Of a stretch of DNA of 64,000 nucleotides, positions 45,327 through 56,611 are shown one piece after another. This stretch comes from Lepus europaeus. Lineage: Eukaryota > Chordata > Mammalia > Lagomorpha > Leporidae. Position 1 is the first letter of the stretch. Each line of letters begins with the position of its first letter. The position numbers were made by a program, and so were the translations under genes. The notes below the pieces were generated by a model that made no database searches, had not been told where the DNA came from, and was given only the letters and a program-made list of their open reading frames with translations. The DNA is taken from NCBI RefSeq assembly GCF_033115175.1, contig NC_084834.1:10575294-10639293 (forward strand), in the 5' to 3' direction.

Positions 45327-46290
45327 AAAACTAGAAAAATGGGATTACGTCAAGCTAAGAATCTTCTAAACTGCAAAGGAAGTACTCAACAAAGTGAAGA
45401 GTTAATTGACAGAATGGCAGAAAACATTTCCAAACTATGAGACTGATAAACGATTAATATCCAGGAATTATAAAGAGCTCAAGAAACTCAACAACCACAA
45501 AATGAACAATCCTGTTAAGAAATGGGCAAAGGACTTGTACAGGCATTTTTCAAAGGATGAAATACCAATGGCCAACAGACACATAAAAAGATGATCAGGA
45601 TCACTAGGCATCAGGGAAATGCAAATCAAAACCACAATGAGGTTTCACTTCACCCCAGTTAGAATGGCTCTTATTTAGAAATTGACAAACAATAAATGCT
45701 GGCAAGTATGTGGGGGAAAGGGTACCATAATCCACTGTTGGTGGTAATGTAAACTAGTACAACTATTGTGGAAGACAGTATGGAAATTCTCAGAAATCTG
45801 AAAACAGATCTACCATATAACCCAGCCATTCCACTTCTGGGAATTTACCCAAACAAAAAGAAATCAGCATATGAAAGAGTTATCTATATCCCCACATTTA
45901 TTGCAGCTCAATTCAGAATAGCAAAGATATGGAATCAACCCAGATGTCCATCAACTGATGAATAGATAAAGAAAATATGATATATATACACTCTGGAATA
46001 CTATTCAGCCATAAGAAAGAATGAAAGCTTGTGTTTTACAACAAAACGGATGCAACTGGAAACAATTATGCTTAGTGAAAAAAGCCAGTCTCAAAAAGAT
46101 AAATATATGTTTTCCCTGATTTGTGGTAACTAAAATACAGAAAGTCAAAAAAGTAATGTGCATGAGCAAAATTGACATTTTGAGATTTGATTATTGTTTA
46201 CTACTTACTACTTATTGAATTGTTCATTTAGTGGAGGCGTAATCTTGTAATTATAAAATAAACTAAAGGTTACAAAGGGTTGTTTTAAAA
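45327..46290 (+). mobile_element. L1 3' portion (ORF2 end and 3'UTR)
   Basis: Starts AAATGGGATTACGTCAAGC in the C-terminal third of ORF2 and continues through AAATGGGCAAAGGACTTG, CATCAGGGAAATGCAAATC and CAGCCATTCCACTTCTGGG to a 3'UTR. It repeats regions already present at 43380-44400, so it is a separate copy abutting the previous L1. No intact frame. Confidence 0.9.
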
Positions 46291-46512
46291 GTATTATATA
46301 TAAATTCTTAAATTATAAAGAACTGTCTGTGTATTACAAATATAAAAGCATGTTAATAAGATTTATACTCATTGTACTGCAAGACTGTAAAATTCTAATT
46401 GACATAAGATGTGTCATTATACAGTTTTAATGTTCAAAATGCTCTTTCTTTAATAATTTATGAGGCTACAGTTAAGTTTATATACTCAATTATCACTTTG
46501 AAAAATAATGCT

Positions 46513-46831
46513 GGGGCCAGCACTGTGGCTCACTTGGTTAGTCCTCTGCCTGCGGTGCCAGTATCCCATATGGGTCCTGGTTCTAGTCCCGGCTGCTCCT
46601 ATTCCAGTCCAGCTCTCTGCTGTGGCCCGGGAAGGCAGTGGAGGATTGCCCAGGTGGTTGGGCCCTGCACCTGCATGGGAGACCAGGAGGAGGCACCCAG
46701 CTCCTGGCTTCAGATCGGCGCAGATCCTGCCATAGCAGCCATTTGGGGGTGAACCAAGGGAAGAAAGACCTTTCTCTCTGTCTTTGCCTCTCGCTGTCTA
46801 TAACTCTACCTGTCAAATAAATAAATAAAAG
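46513..46831 (+). mobile_element. C-SINE, A/B intermediate
   Basis: Head GGGGCCAGCACTGTGGCTCACTTGGTTAGTCC mixes type B 5' bases with the type A GGCTCA box; B box GGTTCTAGTCCC; tail CTGTCAAATAAATAAATAAAAG. Flanks AAAATAATGCT (46502-46512) and AAAATAACGCT (right) are a near-identical target duplication. Confidence 0.94.
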
Positions 46832-46977
46832 AAAATAACGCTAAGCTGACAATTAAGTGCTGAAAGAGATGAATTAAATACTGCATCATTCAGAAAAAAA
46901 AATTTGAGAATTAGAGCATATCAATGTAATGATATATTTTTAAGTAATACAACTATAATAATTGGTCTTCTCTTATT

Positions 46978-47737
46978 TTTTTTAACTTTTATTTAATGAA
47001 TATAAATTTCCAATGTACAGCTTATGGATTGCAATGGCTTCCCCCTCCCATAACTTCCCTCCCACCCGCAACCCTCCCCTCTCCCGCTCCCTCTCCCCTT
47101 CCATTCACATCAAGATTCATTTTCAATTCTCTTTATATACAGAAGATCAATTTAGTATATATTAAGTAAAGATTTCAAAAGTTTGCACCCACATAGAAAC
47201 ACAAAGTGAAACACACCATTTGAGTACTAGTTATACCATTAAATCACAATGTACAGCACATTAAGGACAGAGATCCCACATGAGGAGCAAGTGCACAGTG
47301 ACTCCTGTTGTTGACCCAACAAATTGACACTCTAGTTTATGGTGCCAGTAACCACCCTAGGCTCTCGTCATGAGTTGCCAAGGCTATGGAAGCCTTACTA
47401 GTTTGCCGACTCTGATCATATTTAGACAAGGTGATAAAAGACAGGGTGAGGATAGTAACCAATGATCCTAAGAGTGGCATTAACCAGGTTGGAACAATTA
47501 TACAGCATTAAGTGGGGAAGAGGACCATCAGTACACACAGGTTGGGAGTAGAGCCATTGGAGGTAGAGTAGAGGTTATGATTACAAAGGAATGAGGCCCA
47601 AGTGCACTAGACAGGGTCTAGAACAAAGGACAGAGTCATTATTAGAGGAGCTAAGAAAGGTGCTGTCTAAGCTACAATTAAGTTTTCTGATTGAGAGGCA
47701 AATAGAACCTGACAGAAGGGGCTTGATAATAATCTGG
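46978..47737 (-). mobile_element. 5'-truncated L1 3'UTR insertion
   Basis: A 760-base L1 end in reverse, nearly identical to 4124-4870. Exact 15-base target duplications TGGTCTTCTCTTATT lie at 46963-46977 and 47738-47752. Only 3'UTR is present, so reverse transcription stopped early. The ORF at 47591-47782 is chance. Confidence 0.96.
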
Positions 47738-47939
47738 TGGTCTTCTCTTATTAAGGATGACTATTGGGGCTATTTACAATAGATACAAACAACATCAACA
47801 AAAGCACTGAAAATTTGATGGGACATGAAATTCATAATAGCTGGAGAGCATATTTAATGTTTTATTTAATAGTGAAACTCATTAGAATTTAAAATAGTTA
47901 TAATCACTTTATGGACATTATGCAAATAAAAATATTTGA

Positions 47940-48262
47940 GGCCAGTGCTGCAGCTCAATAGGCTAATCACACACCGGGCTCTAGTCCCAGTCGGGGCGCT
48001 GGATTCTGTCCCGGTCACTCCTCTTCCTGTCTAGCTCCCTGCTATAGCCCAGGAGTGCAGTGGAGGATGGCCCAAGTCCTTGGGCCCTGTACCCACATGG
48101 GAGACCAGGAGAAGCACCTGGCTCCTGGCTTTGGATCAGCACACTGTTCCGGCCACAGCTGCCATTGTGGGGTGAACAACGGAAAAGGAAGACCTTTCTC
48201 TCTGTCTCTCTCTCTCACTGTCCACTCTGCCTGTCAAAAAAATAAATAAAAAAAAAGAAAAG
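47940..48262 (+). mobile_element. C-SINE type A with target duplication
   Basis: Head GGCCAGTGCTGCAGCTCAATAGGCTAATC then a short deletion that removes the CTCCGCCTGCGGCGCCAG segment. Tail CACTGTCCACTCTGCCTGTC and A-rich. Target duplication AAAATATTTGA at 47929-47939 and 48263-48273. Confidence 0.95.
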
Positions 48263-48530
48263 AAAATATTTGAAACTTAAAAGAGTGTAGCAACAATATA
48301 AATTTCGGTTTCTTACTTCTCAGTGGTAGGTTAAACTTTCCATTTTGAAAAACTTCTTGTTTATGGTCTATTTACCCACAGGAAGGAACACATTAGCTAA
48401 GTCTTACAGGATAAGCAAGTGCTTGCAAACTGAAAGAAAAATATCATTTCAACAGTAAACTATTTCAAAAATTCATGGAAAGCAAAGTTAAAAGTCAATT
48501 TTGGTGAAAAATATTTTGAAATTATACATA

Positions 48531-48655
48531 TAAGGCATCTTCAGAGTTCATGGAAATGCATATTATGAAAAACTACACTCAACTTTCAAAACTGATTTGC
48601 ACCAAAATAAATCTATCTTTTTCTGTGTATTTTTCAAAGTACCCTGGTGTAGTTA
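48531..48655 (+). mobile_element. Palindromic MITE
   Basis: Left end CTTCAGAGTTCATGGAAATG, middle TTTGCACCAAAATAAATC, right end TTTTTCAAAGTACCC; the ends are imperfect inverted repeats. It has the size and structure of a mariner-type MITE, possibly related to Hsmar2-like elements. The name is tentative. Confidence 0.65.
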
Positions 48656-49040
48656 TGAAGGGTCTGGTATATTCAGAGAATGATTCACAGAACCTAAAGT
48701 GTGAGAGAGGAATTTAAATTGTGGCCAGGGATAAAGCTGGAGCTATGGGTTCGTGTTAGATTGTAAATGGCCTAATAACATCAAACTAAGAAATTTAGAG
48801 TTTATTCTACTGGCAAGAAAAAAAATAGCTATTTTAAAGAGATCGATTTTGCAGTTTTTTTACAAAAATGGTTTTGGAAAGAAAACTCTCGCAGTAGTCT
48901 GAAAATAGAAGGAATGCATTAGTCCCAAAAAAGGAATTGAAGGTTAATTAGGAAATTGTTTTAATACATCAAGCTAACGATGCAAATGTTTATAAACCAA
49001 ATGACAATAATAAAACAGTAGACTCTTCAGCTTTGGTGAT
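48656..49040. other. Unassigned DNA
   Basis: About 385 bases with no recognised repeat or gene. Confidence 0.45.
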
Positions 49041-49304
49041 TTATTGAGTGTTGTGTACATCATGCTTGCTTCTGGCTTCAGAAACTAGGTAAATAGTAGA
49101 GTCAAGGGCATGTCGTAACAGTGCAGTTTGTTGGGTTCGGAGTTGGTAATGCTGGCTAAGCAGAAGCCACAGCAAATACATAGCGCTGGCCCAGTGAACT
49201 ATGCAACCCACAGAGACAAAGCCAAACAACCTTTCCATTTCTGACTTAGCTGTGAGATCTCTCAACAGTGATGCACCCAAAATCCTACAAAAATTGCTAG
49301 GCAA
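49041..49304 (-). CDS. Unidentified small hydrophobic ORF
   Basis: An open frame of 87 codons lies outside any repeat I recognise. The first ATG in frame gives about 65 residues starting MERLFGFVSVGC; the codons before it are open but lack an ATG, so they could be a spliced exon or noise. A strongly hydrophobic segment (IVHWASAMYLLWLLL, about residues 13-27 from that ATG) looks like a single membrane helix and is followed by a polar tail ending SEARSKHDVHNTQ. The stop overlaps AATAAA (TCAATAAATC at about 49037-49046). No family is recognised. It may be a decayed retrocopy, an exon or a chance frame. Confidence 0.2.
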   Translation of the reverse strand: MPSNFCRILGASLLRDLTAKSEMERLFGFVSVGCIVHWASAMYLLWLLLSQHYQLRTQQTALLRHALDSTIYLVSEARSKHDVHNTQ

Positions 49305-49699
49305 CCAGTGGGGCTGCTACATGCCGAGGACACAGACAGCTACCCCCAAAATCGAGGGCTATTTCACCCTCTGAAAACAGCCAAAGTCAGATGCTCTTGA
49401 ATGAGAAGATTTCAAATGGAATTGACATGCAGAATCCATGCACAAAGAAGTGTTTATAAGGCACAGGGAATTAAAAACCAAATTTTACAGTGTAACTTTG
49501 GTAAAATTACACAAACTTTTTATTTATTTGAAACAGCTTGAGCAAGATTATCATTTGATAAAAAACAGTATATGTTTATCAAGTAAAATGTCATTTTGAA
49601 ATAGGTGTGTGTTGTGGAATGGCAAAATCAAGGTAACTAACACAAGCATTACTATTCTTTTTTTTTAATTTTTTTGAGAACAGTTAAAATCTAATGCCT
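49305..49699. other. Unassigned DNA
   Basis: About 395 bases; nothing recognised. Confidence 0.5.
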
Positions 49700-50512
49700 T
49701 AAGCATTTTCAAGAACATCATATATTATTATTAACTATTCAGCAAGCTATGTAAGAGAACTCCTAGAGGTAGTCTCCTCACCTAACTGAAACTCCGTGTC
49801 CTTCGACCAACCCACTCTCCCAGTCCCTGGTGACTACCATTCTACGTTCTACCCTATGAGTTCGACATGCTTAGAATCCACGTTAAAGGGCAATCATGCA
49901 GTACAGTAATTTGTCTTATTTCACTTAGCATGATGCCCTCCAGGCTCATCCATGTTACTGCAAATGGCAGCATTGCCTTTAAAAAGACTGAATAGTATTA
50001 TGTGTGTGTGTGAGTGTGTCATATTTTCTCCATCCATCCATTCTATTGATGAATACTTTGCTTGATTTCACATTTTGGTTTCTGTGAATAGTGGAGCAGA
50101 GAACATGAGAGTGTAGATCTCTCTTTAATATACTGCTGTCATTTCCTCTGGATAGACAGCCAGCTGGTCCTTTCATGGTTTTTTTCACGGATTTGTTGTG
50201 TCCTTAAGAAACCTCTCTACAGTTTTCCAGCAATTCTCTGTTCTACTTTACACTGCTACCCATGGTGTGCAAGGGCTCCCTATTCCCTGCATCCTGCAAA
50301 CACTTGTCATCTTTTGTCTTCTTCAAAATAACAATTTTAGCAGGTTTGAGGTACTATCTCACTATGTTTTAATTTTTTTTTTGGTGATTGGTGATTTTCA
50401 ACATTTTCTTCTTGTTCTCTCAGCCATTTGCACTGTCTGTTCAAATCCTTTGCCTGTCTTATAATTCTGCTTATTGTCTTACAGTGCAGTTGTTTGAGTT
50501 CCTTATACTACA

Positions 50513-50632
50513 CATCTTCCAAAAGTTCATGGAACTATATTATTATGAAAAAAAAGGATGGATTTCAAAGCTATTTTGCACCAAAAATAGACTTTACTTT
50601 AAATTCCATTTTCTACAAACTTGTTAAAGCCC
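50513..50632 (+). mobile_element. Palindromic MITE nested in old L1
   Basis: Left end CTTCCAAAAGTTCATGGAAC and right end TTTTCTACAAACTTGTTAAAG are imperfect inverted repeats. The middle TTTTGCACCAAAAATAGAC matches the other copies. L1 sequence continues on both sides, so the MITE inserted into the L1. Confidence 0.7.
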
Positions 50633-50693
50633 CATGTGTTTTTTGGATGTTAACCGCTTATCAGATATGTGGTTTGAAAATACAACCTCCCAG

Positions 50694-50980
50694 GGCTGGC
50701 TCCGTGCCTCACTTGGTTAATCCTCTGCCTGCACTTGCCGGCATCCCTTATGGGCACTAGGTTCTAGTCCTGGTTGCTCCTCTTCCAGTCCAGCTCTCTC
50801 CTGTGGCCCAAGTGCTTGGGCCCTTGCACCAGCAAGGGAGACCAGGAAGAAGCTTCTGGCTCCTGGCTTCAGATCGGCATAGCTCCAGCCGTAGTGGTCT
50901 TTGGGGAGTGAGCCAATGGAAGGAAGACCTTCTCTCTCTCTCTCACTGTCTAACTCTGTCAAATAAAAAAAAAAAAAACT
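50694..50980 (+). mobile_element. C-SINE, A/B intermediate, nested in old L1
   Basis: Head GGGCTGGCTCCGTGCCTCAC then TTGGTTAATCCTCTGCC; B box GGTTCTAGTCC; tail CACTGTCTAACTCTGTC and poly-A. CTCCC-type bases flank both sides. Confidence 0.92.
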
Positions 50981-51328
50981 ACCTCCCATTCCATATGTCA
51001 TCTCTTCATTCTGTTGGGTATTTCCTTAGCTGTCTAGGAGCCGTTTCGTTTAACATAATCCCATGTGTCAGTTTCTTTCTTTTTTATTCATATTAAAAAT
51101 CATTTCCCAATATTATTTTTAAAATATATCAAACAGCCAATAAGTCTTTGATCATACGTTTTGTCCTATCAACAGTGTGTCTTACTTGAATAGCCAAAAA
51201 AGTAAAGGGAAATACATTAGATGAATATTTGAAGTGAACACTCCAAGCATTTCATAATACATTGACAACCGCCATCCCCACATTAAATCACTTGTGTTAG
51301 AATCACAAGATGTAGAATATCCGATGTT

Positions 51329-51614
51329 TGGGGTCAGCATTGTGGCACAATGGGTTAAGCCACCACTTGAGACACTGGCATTCTGCATTAGAATGCTGGT
51401 TCCACTCCTGGCTGCTGGTGCAAAGTCTTGGCTGCTCTGCTATCAATTCAGATTCCTACTAATGTGTCTAGGAAGACAGAGGATAATGCTCTAAGTAATG
51501 CGTTCCTAATACCCAAGTGAGAGACCTGGATGGAGTTCTGGGCTTCTGGCTTGTCCTTGCACCTGTCCTGGCCAGTGTGGTCATTTGGGGAGTGAACCAG
51601 TAGATGGAAAATAG

Positions 51615-51652
<38 letters not shown>
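51329..51652 (+). mobile_element. C-SINE type B with (CT)n(CA)n tail
   Basis: GGGGTCAGCATTGTGGCACAATGGG head. The body contains an extra GCTGGTGCAAAGTCTTGGCTGC segment. The tail has become a (CT)n(CA)n microsatellite at 51620-51662. Confidence 0.9.
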
Positions 51653-51655
<3 letters not shown>

Positions 51656-51662
51656 CACACAC

Positions 51663-51991
51663 ATGCACACTCAATGATCAGGATTTTTTTGTCAGAGTTC
51701 AGATGGGACACAAACACTTATCCCTGTAAAACTGAATACAGTTTCAGTGAGTTTAAAAGCCTGGACTGTAGTCACATATTTATGCTATTAAACGCTAAGA
51801 ACTTCCTTAAAATGTTTATTGGGGTACTCAATCTTGGTATCTACATTATTTAAACATTGACTTTATCAACTATAGGTCAAGGAATAATTGAGAAGCCCAC
51901 AAATACTGTAAAGTAGCTTCAAATTCAGTGAGGTTTTAATAAATGAATAATAAATAAAATTTTCAGATCTCTTCTATAGATATGTAAACAA
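51663..51991. other. Unassigned AT-rich DNA
   Basis: About 330 bases; nothing recognised. Confidence 0.5.
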
Positions 51992-52345
51992 GGACAGGCA
52001 CTTGGCACAGCAGACAAGATGCCACTTGAACCCCACATTCTATATGGGAGTTTCTAGTTCAAGTCCAAGCTACTCTGCGACCCACCCAGCTTCCCGCTAA
52101 GGCACCCTTGCCAGGTGCATATTGGAAAGGGGGTAGCAGGAGATGGCACAAGGATTTGGCTTCCTGCCACGCCTATGTGGGAGACCCACATGGATTTCCT
52201 GGGTCCTGGCTTCATTTAGCCTGACCCATCCTGGCTGCTGGTGGGCATTTAAAGAATGAACCAATGGGTGGAAGGTCTCTGCCTATACGTCTCCGTCTCT
52301 CTTGTCTCTCTGCCTTTCAAAAACAATGAAAATAAATAATGTTTT
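51992..52345 (+). mobile_element. C-SINE type C (old)
   Basis: GGACAGGCACTTGGCACAGC head, TAGTTCAAGTCCAAGC B-box region, body GGGAGACCCACATGGATTTCC, tail CTGCCTTTCAAAAACAATG. Confidence 0.82.
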
Positions 52346-52347
52346 AA

Positions 52348-52640
52348 AAGATTTATTGTATTTATTTATTTAAGAGATAGAGTTACAGATAGAGAGAGGG
52401 AGAGACAGAGAGAGGTATGGTTCACTCCCCAAGTGGTCTCAACAGCTGGAGTTTGGCCAATCTGAAGCCGAGAGCCAGGAGCTTCTTCTGTGTCTCCTAC
52501 ATAGGTGCAGGGATCCAAGGACTTGGGCCATCTTCTACTGCTTTCCCAGGTGATAGCAGTGAGATGGATTGAAAGAGGAGCAGTATAGACTCAAAGTGGC
52601 ACCCATATAGGATACCAGCCCTGCAGGTAAACACTTAGCC
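52348..52640 (-). mobile_element. C-SINE type B
   Basis: Reversed tail AAAGATTTATTGTATTTATTTATTTAAG and GA-rich tract, then reversed body. It faces away from the previous SINE, so the two form a tail-to-tail pair that could fold as an inverted repeat. Confidence 0.9.
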
Positions 52641-53639
52641 CCAGTAAATTTTACTTTTAGAAGGGTATATGTAAAAAAATAAATATCTCTAGACTTCTAA
52701 GATCTGTTTACCTGTTCATTTTCTTTAATAAATATGGAACACATAATAAATGTATTTATTTACCAGTTTCCACCATTTTACATCATGATGATGAGAAACT
52801 CCTCAAGCCATTGGCTGTCATGTTGTAAATACATTTCAGTGTGTGACATACACCCACAGCTCTGTTTTACTGAAGTATCTTTCATTTTATACTTTTAAAA
52901 TTACATGCATAGTAGTTATGATATCGGGAACATAGGAAGTTCGATAGGAATAGAAGAGTTGGAAGATTTTCTCACAATTTCTGTTCAGCCCAGCACTACA
53001 ACTCCATCCCTTGATGCAAGACAGTACGTCCATATGCCCAAGATGCATCTCTGTCTCCTCCCCAGCCAGAAAGCAGCACAGGTCACGATGGCCATGTGGA
53101 ATTTAAGCTCCACGCAGAGGGGCCAAGAAACTCCCAGGAAGCTTTATACACAATAACACCTGCCTTAACTCCAGCCCAGTAGGGCACCAGCCTTCCCGCA
53201 TAAAGGGAACTGCAGCACAGGGCACTGCCTTTTCTGACTTCTTGTTGTTGCTGTTGGTCCTTCTCTGGCCCGCTCCGTGCTTGCTCCTCTTAAGCAACTC
53301 TGGTCTTCTTATGTGGGTCCCTCTCTGTGTGGGGTTGCCCACACTCACGTGTGTTTGTTTATTCACTCTCTCATTTAAAAAAAAAAATTGCTCTCACTCG
53401 AGCAGCTGGCTTAAGCCTCTGCCTTGAATTCTTATCTTGTGGTGTCAAAAACTTGGAACAAAATTTAGGATATGTATTCCCATAACAGCCTTGCTTGTAC
53501 AACTCTGTTTTGAGAGCTGTTTGCCTCTAGAATATAATAAAGAAATAGAAGCATCTCTTTATTCTCCTTAACTTTTAGTGTCTCTTTGGCTTTGAATTGC
53601 ATTTTAGACAATACATAATGTATACAATTGAATAGTTTC
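52641..53639. other. Unassigned, possible LTR at about 52990-53470
   Basis: The segment 52990-53470 is less AT-rich and has an LTR-like order: TTAACTCCAGCCCAGTAGG, GCATAAAGGGAACTGC, a pyrimidine-rich stretch, CATTTAAAA, then GGCTTAAGCCTCTGCCTTG and GTGTCAAAAACTTGG. No family is confidently recalled. Overlapping frames on both strands (52905-53156, 53103-53366) lack any signature. Confidence 0.3.
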
Positions 53640-55557
53640 TTTGTATATTAACAGAGCCGTGTAGCCATCAACAGACTGTCAGCACTTCCATCATTAGGAA
53701 AAGACCCCCGGCTCCTTTACACTGACTACCTTTGCACCCCATCCTCCTCTGTCTGGTCCCTAACATAAAAGCTCATCTTTCTATCTCTGGGTACATGGAA
53801 CCACATAGTACATAATGCTTTGCATCTCACTCTACTGAACATAATTTTTGAGGATTATCCATCTCACAGCATGTATCAGTGTATTCCTTTTTGTTGCTGA
53901 GTACTCGTCGACTGGGTGAATATACTTCATCTCTTTTATATTAACCAGGTAGTAGACATTTTGGGTGTCTGCACTTTTTGGCTATCATGAATGACAAGGC
54001 TAGGAACACTCAAGTATAAAATTTGGTGTTTGACATATGCTTCCATTATCTGTGGGTAGATACCTAGGTATAGAATCGTTGTGTTGTAGGGTAAACATAC
54101 TAACTATTTTTAATACCAAACTGTGTCCAGGGTAGCTATACAATCCTACCAGCAATGACCAAGCTATGCAATATTACTGTGTCTTTACTGACTTTTGCTA
54201 TTTTCCTTGTATTTGTAGTAGTAGCATTAGTAGTGCCAGCTGAATAGGTATGAAGTAAGTAGCTCACTGAGGTTTTAATTTATGTTTTCCTAATGAATAA
54301 TAATGAAGAGTAAATTTCCATGTGCTTATTGGCCACACTTATATCTTTTTTGGTGAAATAGCTTTTTTAAGTCTTTGCTCACTTGTATGGTTTGGCATTT
54401 GCTTTTCTTTTTCTTAGTATATCTCCATAGTTCTTCATATGCTCAGCATACAAGTTCCTTACTGGATACCTAATTTTCAATCTTGTGTTTCTAAACATTT
54501 GTGGTTTTCCATTTTCTTAGTAGTATAATTTAAAAGACTCAACGTTTTTCAGTTTTAATGATATTTAATTCATTTTTAAAATTTTGCTTTGATGTCTGGA
54601 ATTCTGCCTAACCCTGATTCTCAAGATTATCTCAAATGTTTTTCTAAAATTTTATAACTGTCTTTCCTTCCTTTAGCTCAGTGACTTGTCTTTTTTTACA
54701 TGTGAGTTTGTGTTAAGTATAGTCTCAATGCATCTTTTTGTATGTGGATATCCAATTGTCCTGGCATTATTTATTAAAGGACTATCTTTGTTTCACAGAA
54801 TAATCTTGATTCCTTATTGGAAATTGATTAACCATAGGCATAAATTTTTTACAGACAATTCTGTTCCCTGATGTAAAGTTTGTGTTCATGATGACATCAC
54901 TACTGTGAACACTATTACTTCCTAGTTAGTTTTTGAAAGAGGGACATTTAAGCCTTCATGTTCATTCTCCTCTTTAAGTTGTTGTAGCTGTTGTGGATCC
55001 TACATGTTTAATAAACTTAGAATTTACTTGTCAATTTCTGCAAATTGCTTCCTTAGAAGTTTATGGAAATAGTCAGCTTAATAGTATTAAATCTCCAAAT
55101 GCACAAACATGACATTTGTCACAATTTATTCAGATTTTCTTTACTTCCTCTCAACAATGTTTTTAGTTTTCAGCACACCAAACTTGCACGTTTTTGTTAA
55201 ATTTATTCCCATGCATTTTACTCTGGAAGGAAATGTGAATTGAATACTGAATTTCACTTTAGCATTGTTTATTGCTGGTTTATAGAAATGCAAATTGGTT
55301 TTATGTAGGACTTGTATAGTCCCTCCAGAAGTAGCTTTGTGTATTCTTCAGTACTTTCTATATACGGTCAAGTCATCTACAGTGAAAAAAGTTTAATTGT
55401 TTTCCTTTTCCAATCTGGATTAATTTCTTTATCATTCCTTATTGGGCTGGTAGAACCTTCAAGTCAATGTTGAGAAGGGGTGCTGTCAAGACTGAGTATC
55501 TTTCCTTGTTTTCAATCTTAGGAGAAAATACTCAACCTTCATTATTAAATATGATGT

Positions 55558-55933
55558 CATCACAAATAAGCATGTTAATTGTTAAGGGAACAACAGAAGT
55601 CACTGTGCACTTTCTCCCCACATAGGACCTCCATCCATAATGAGTTGTACTATGAGAATCAACTGTAAATTTTGTTCCCAAACTGTACTCTATATGTTGT
55701 GTGTGTGCATGGGTGCAAATTGTTGAAGTCTATGCTTAGCATGGAGTTGGCCCTCTGTATATAAATTCAAACTAAAAATGAACCATAATGCAGAAGGAGA
55801 TGGGAGAAGGAGAGGGAGAGGGAGGCAGGTTGGGAGTCGGGGTGGGGGGCGGTTATGGGATAAAGAAGCAGTGTATTTCTAAAGTTGTATCTATGAAAAA
55901 ATGCATTCATTAAATAAAAAAGAAAAAAATAAG
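55558..55933 (+). mobile_element. Short L1 3' end with target duplication
   Basis: 376 bases of plus-strand L1 3'UTR: GGAGTTGGCCCTCTGTATATAAATTC, GGAGAGGGAGAGGGAGG tract and CATTCATTAAATAAAAAAG tail. Target duplications TAAATATGATGT at 55546-55557 and 55934-55945 interrupt the old minus-strand L1. Confidence 0.92.
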
Positions 55934-56204
55934 TAAATATGATGTTAGGTGTAGTTTTTTCAGATACCCATTATTTGGAAGAGAAAGTTTCTTTTTATCC
56001 CTAGTTTGTTGACAGTTTTTATTATGACTAGATAATGGATATTTTGTAATTATTTTGAAATGATCATGTAGTTTTACCTTTTATTCTATTAAGATATTAT
56101 ATTACTTAATGTTCTGATGATAAATCAATCTTGAGTCTTAAGGGTAAAGCCTACATGATTACAGCATATAATCCTTATTATATATTGTTGGATTCAGTTT
56201 GCTT

Positions 56205-56515
56205 ATTTTTAAGTTTAATTTATTTATTACTTTTATTATTTCAAAGACATAGTGAGAGAGAAAGAGATCTTCCATCTACTGGTTCACTCCCCAGATGCCC
56301 ACAAAAACCAGGGCTAGACCAGTTCTAAGCCAGGAGTCTAGAGCTCAGTCAAGATCTCCCATGTGAGTGGCAGGGACCAAAGTATTTGAGCTGTCACTCT
56401 TGCCTCCCAGGACACAAATTAGCAAGAAGCTGGACCCAAAACTAGATAATTGGGACTCAAACTAGGTGTCCCAAGTAACAATAACCAATGCATGCCCACA
56501 CCACCACCACCCTTA
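56205..56515 (-). mobile_element. C-SINE type C nested in old L1
   Basis: Reversed tail TTTAATTTATTTATTACTTTTATTATTTC, GAGA-rich tract, CTGGTTCACTCCCCAGATGCC and divergent reversed body. The flanking TTTGCTTAT is repeated on each side (56197, 56517), a likely target duplication. Confidence 0.82.
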
Positions 56516-56580
56516 ATTTGCTTATATTTTGCTAATAGATTTCACATCTACGTTCATGAATGATATTGGTCCATAGTTTT

Positions 56581-56611
56581 TTTTTGTTGTTGTTGTTGTT
56601 TTTTTTTTTTT
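56581..56611 (-). repeat. (AAC)n/A-rich tail
   Basis: Plus strand shows five T, four to five GTT units and a T run. It is the 3' tail of the retrocopy. Confidence 0.9.

Larger units (their letters stand above)
49700..51120 (-). mobile_element. Old L1 fragment, interrupted
   Basis: Complement of L1 3'UTR/ORF2 C-terminal sequence: CATGATGCCCTCCAGGCTCATCC (49930), TTTGAGGTACTATCTCACTATG (50346), GATGTTAACCGCTTATCAG (50646) and ATTCTGTTGGGTATTTCC (51008). A MITE and a SINE interrupt it. A (GT)n run lies at about 50001-50018. Confidence 0.75.
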
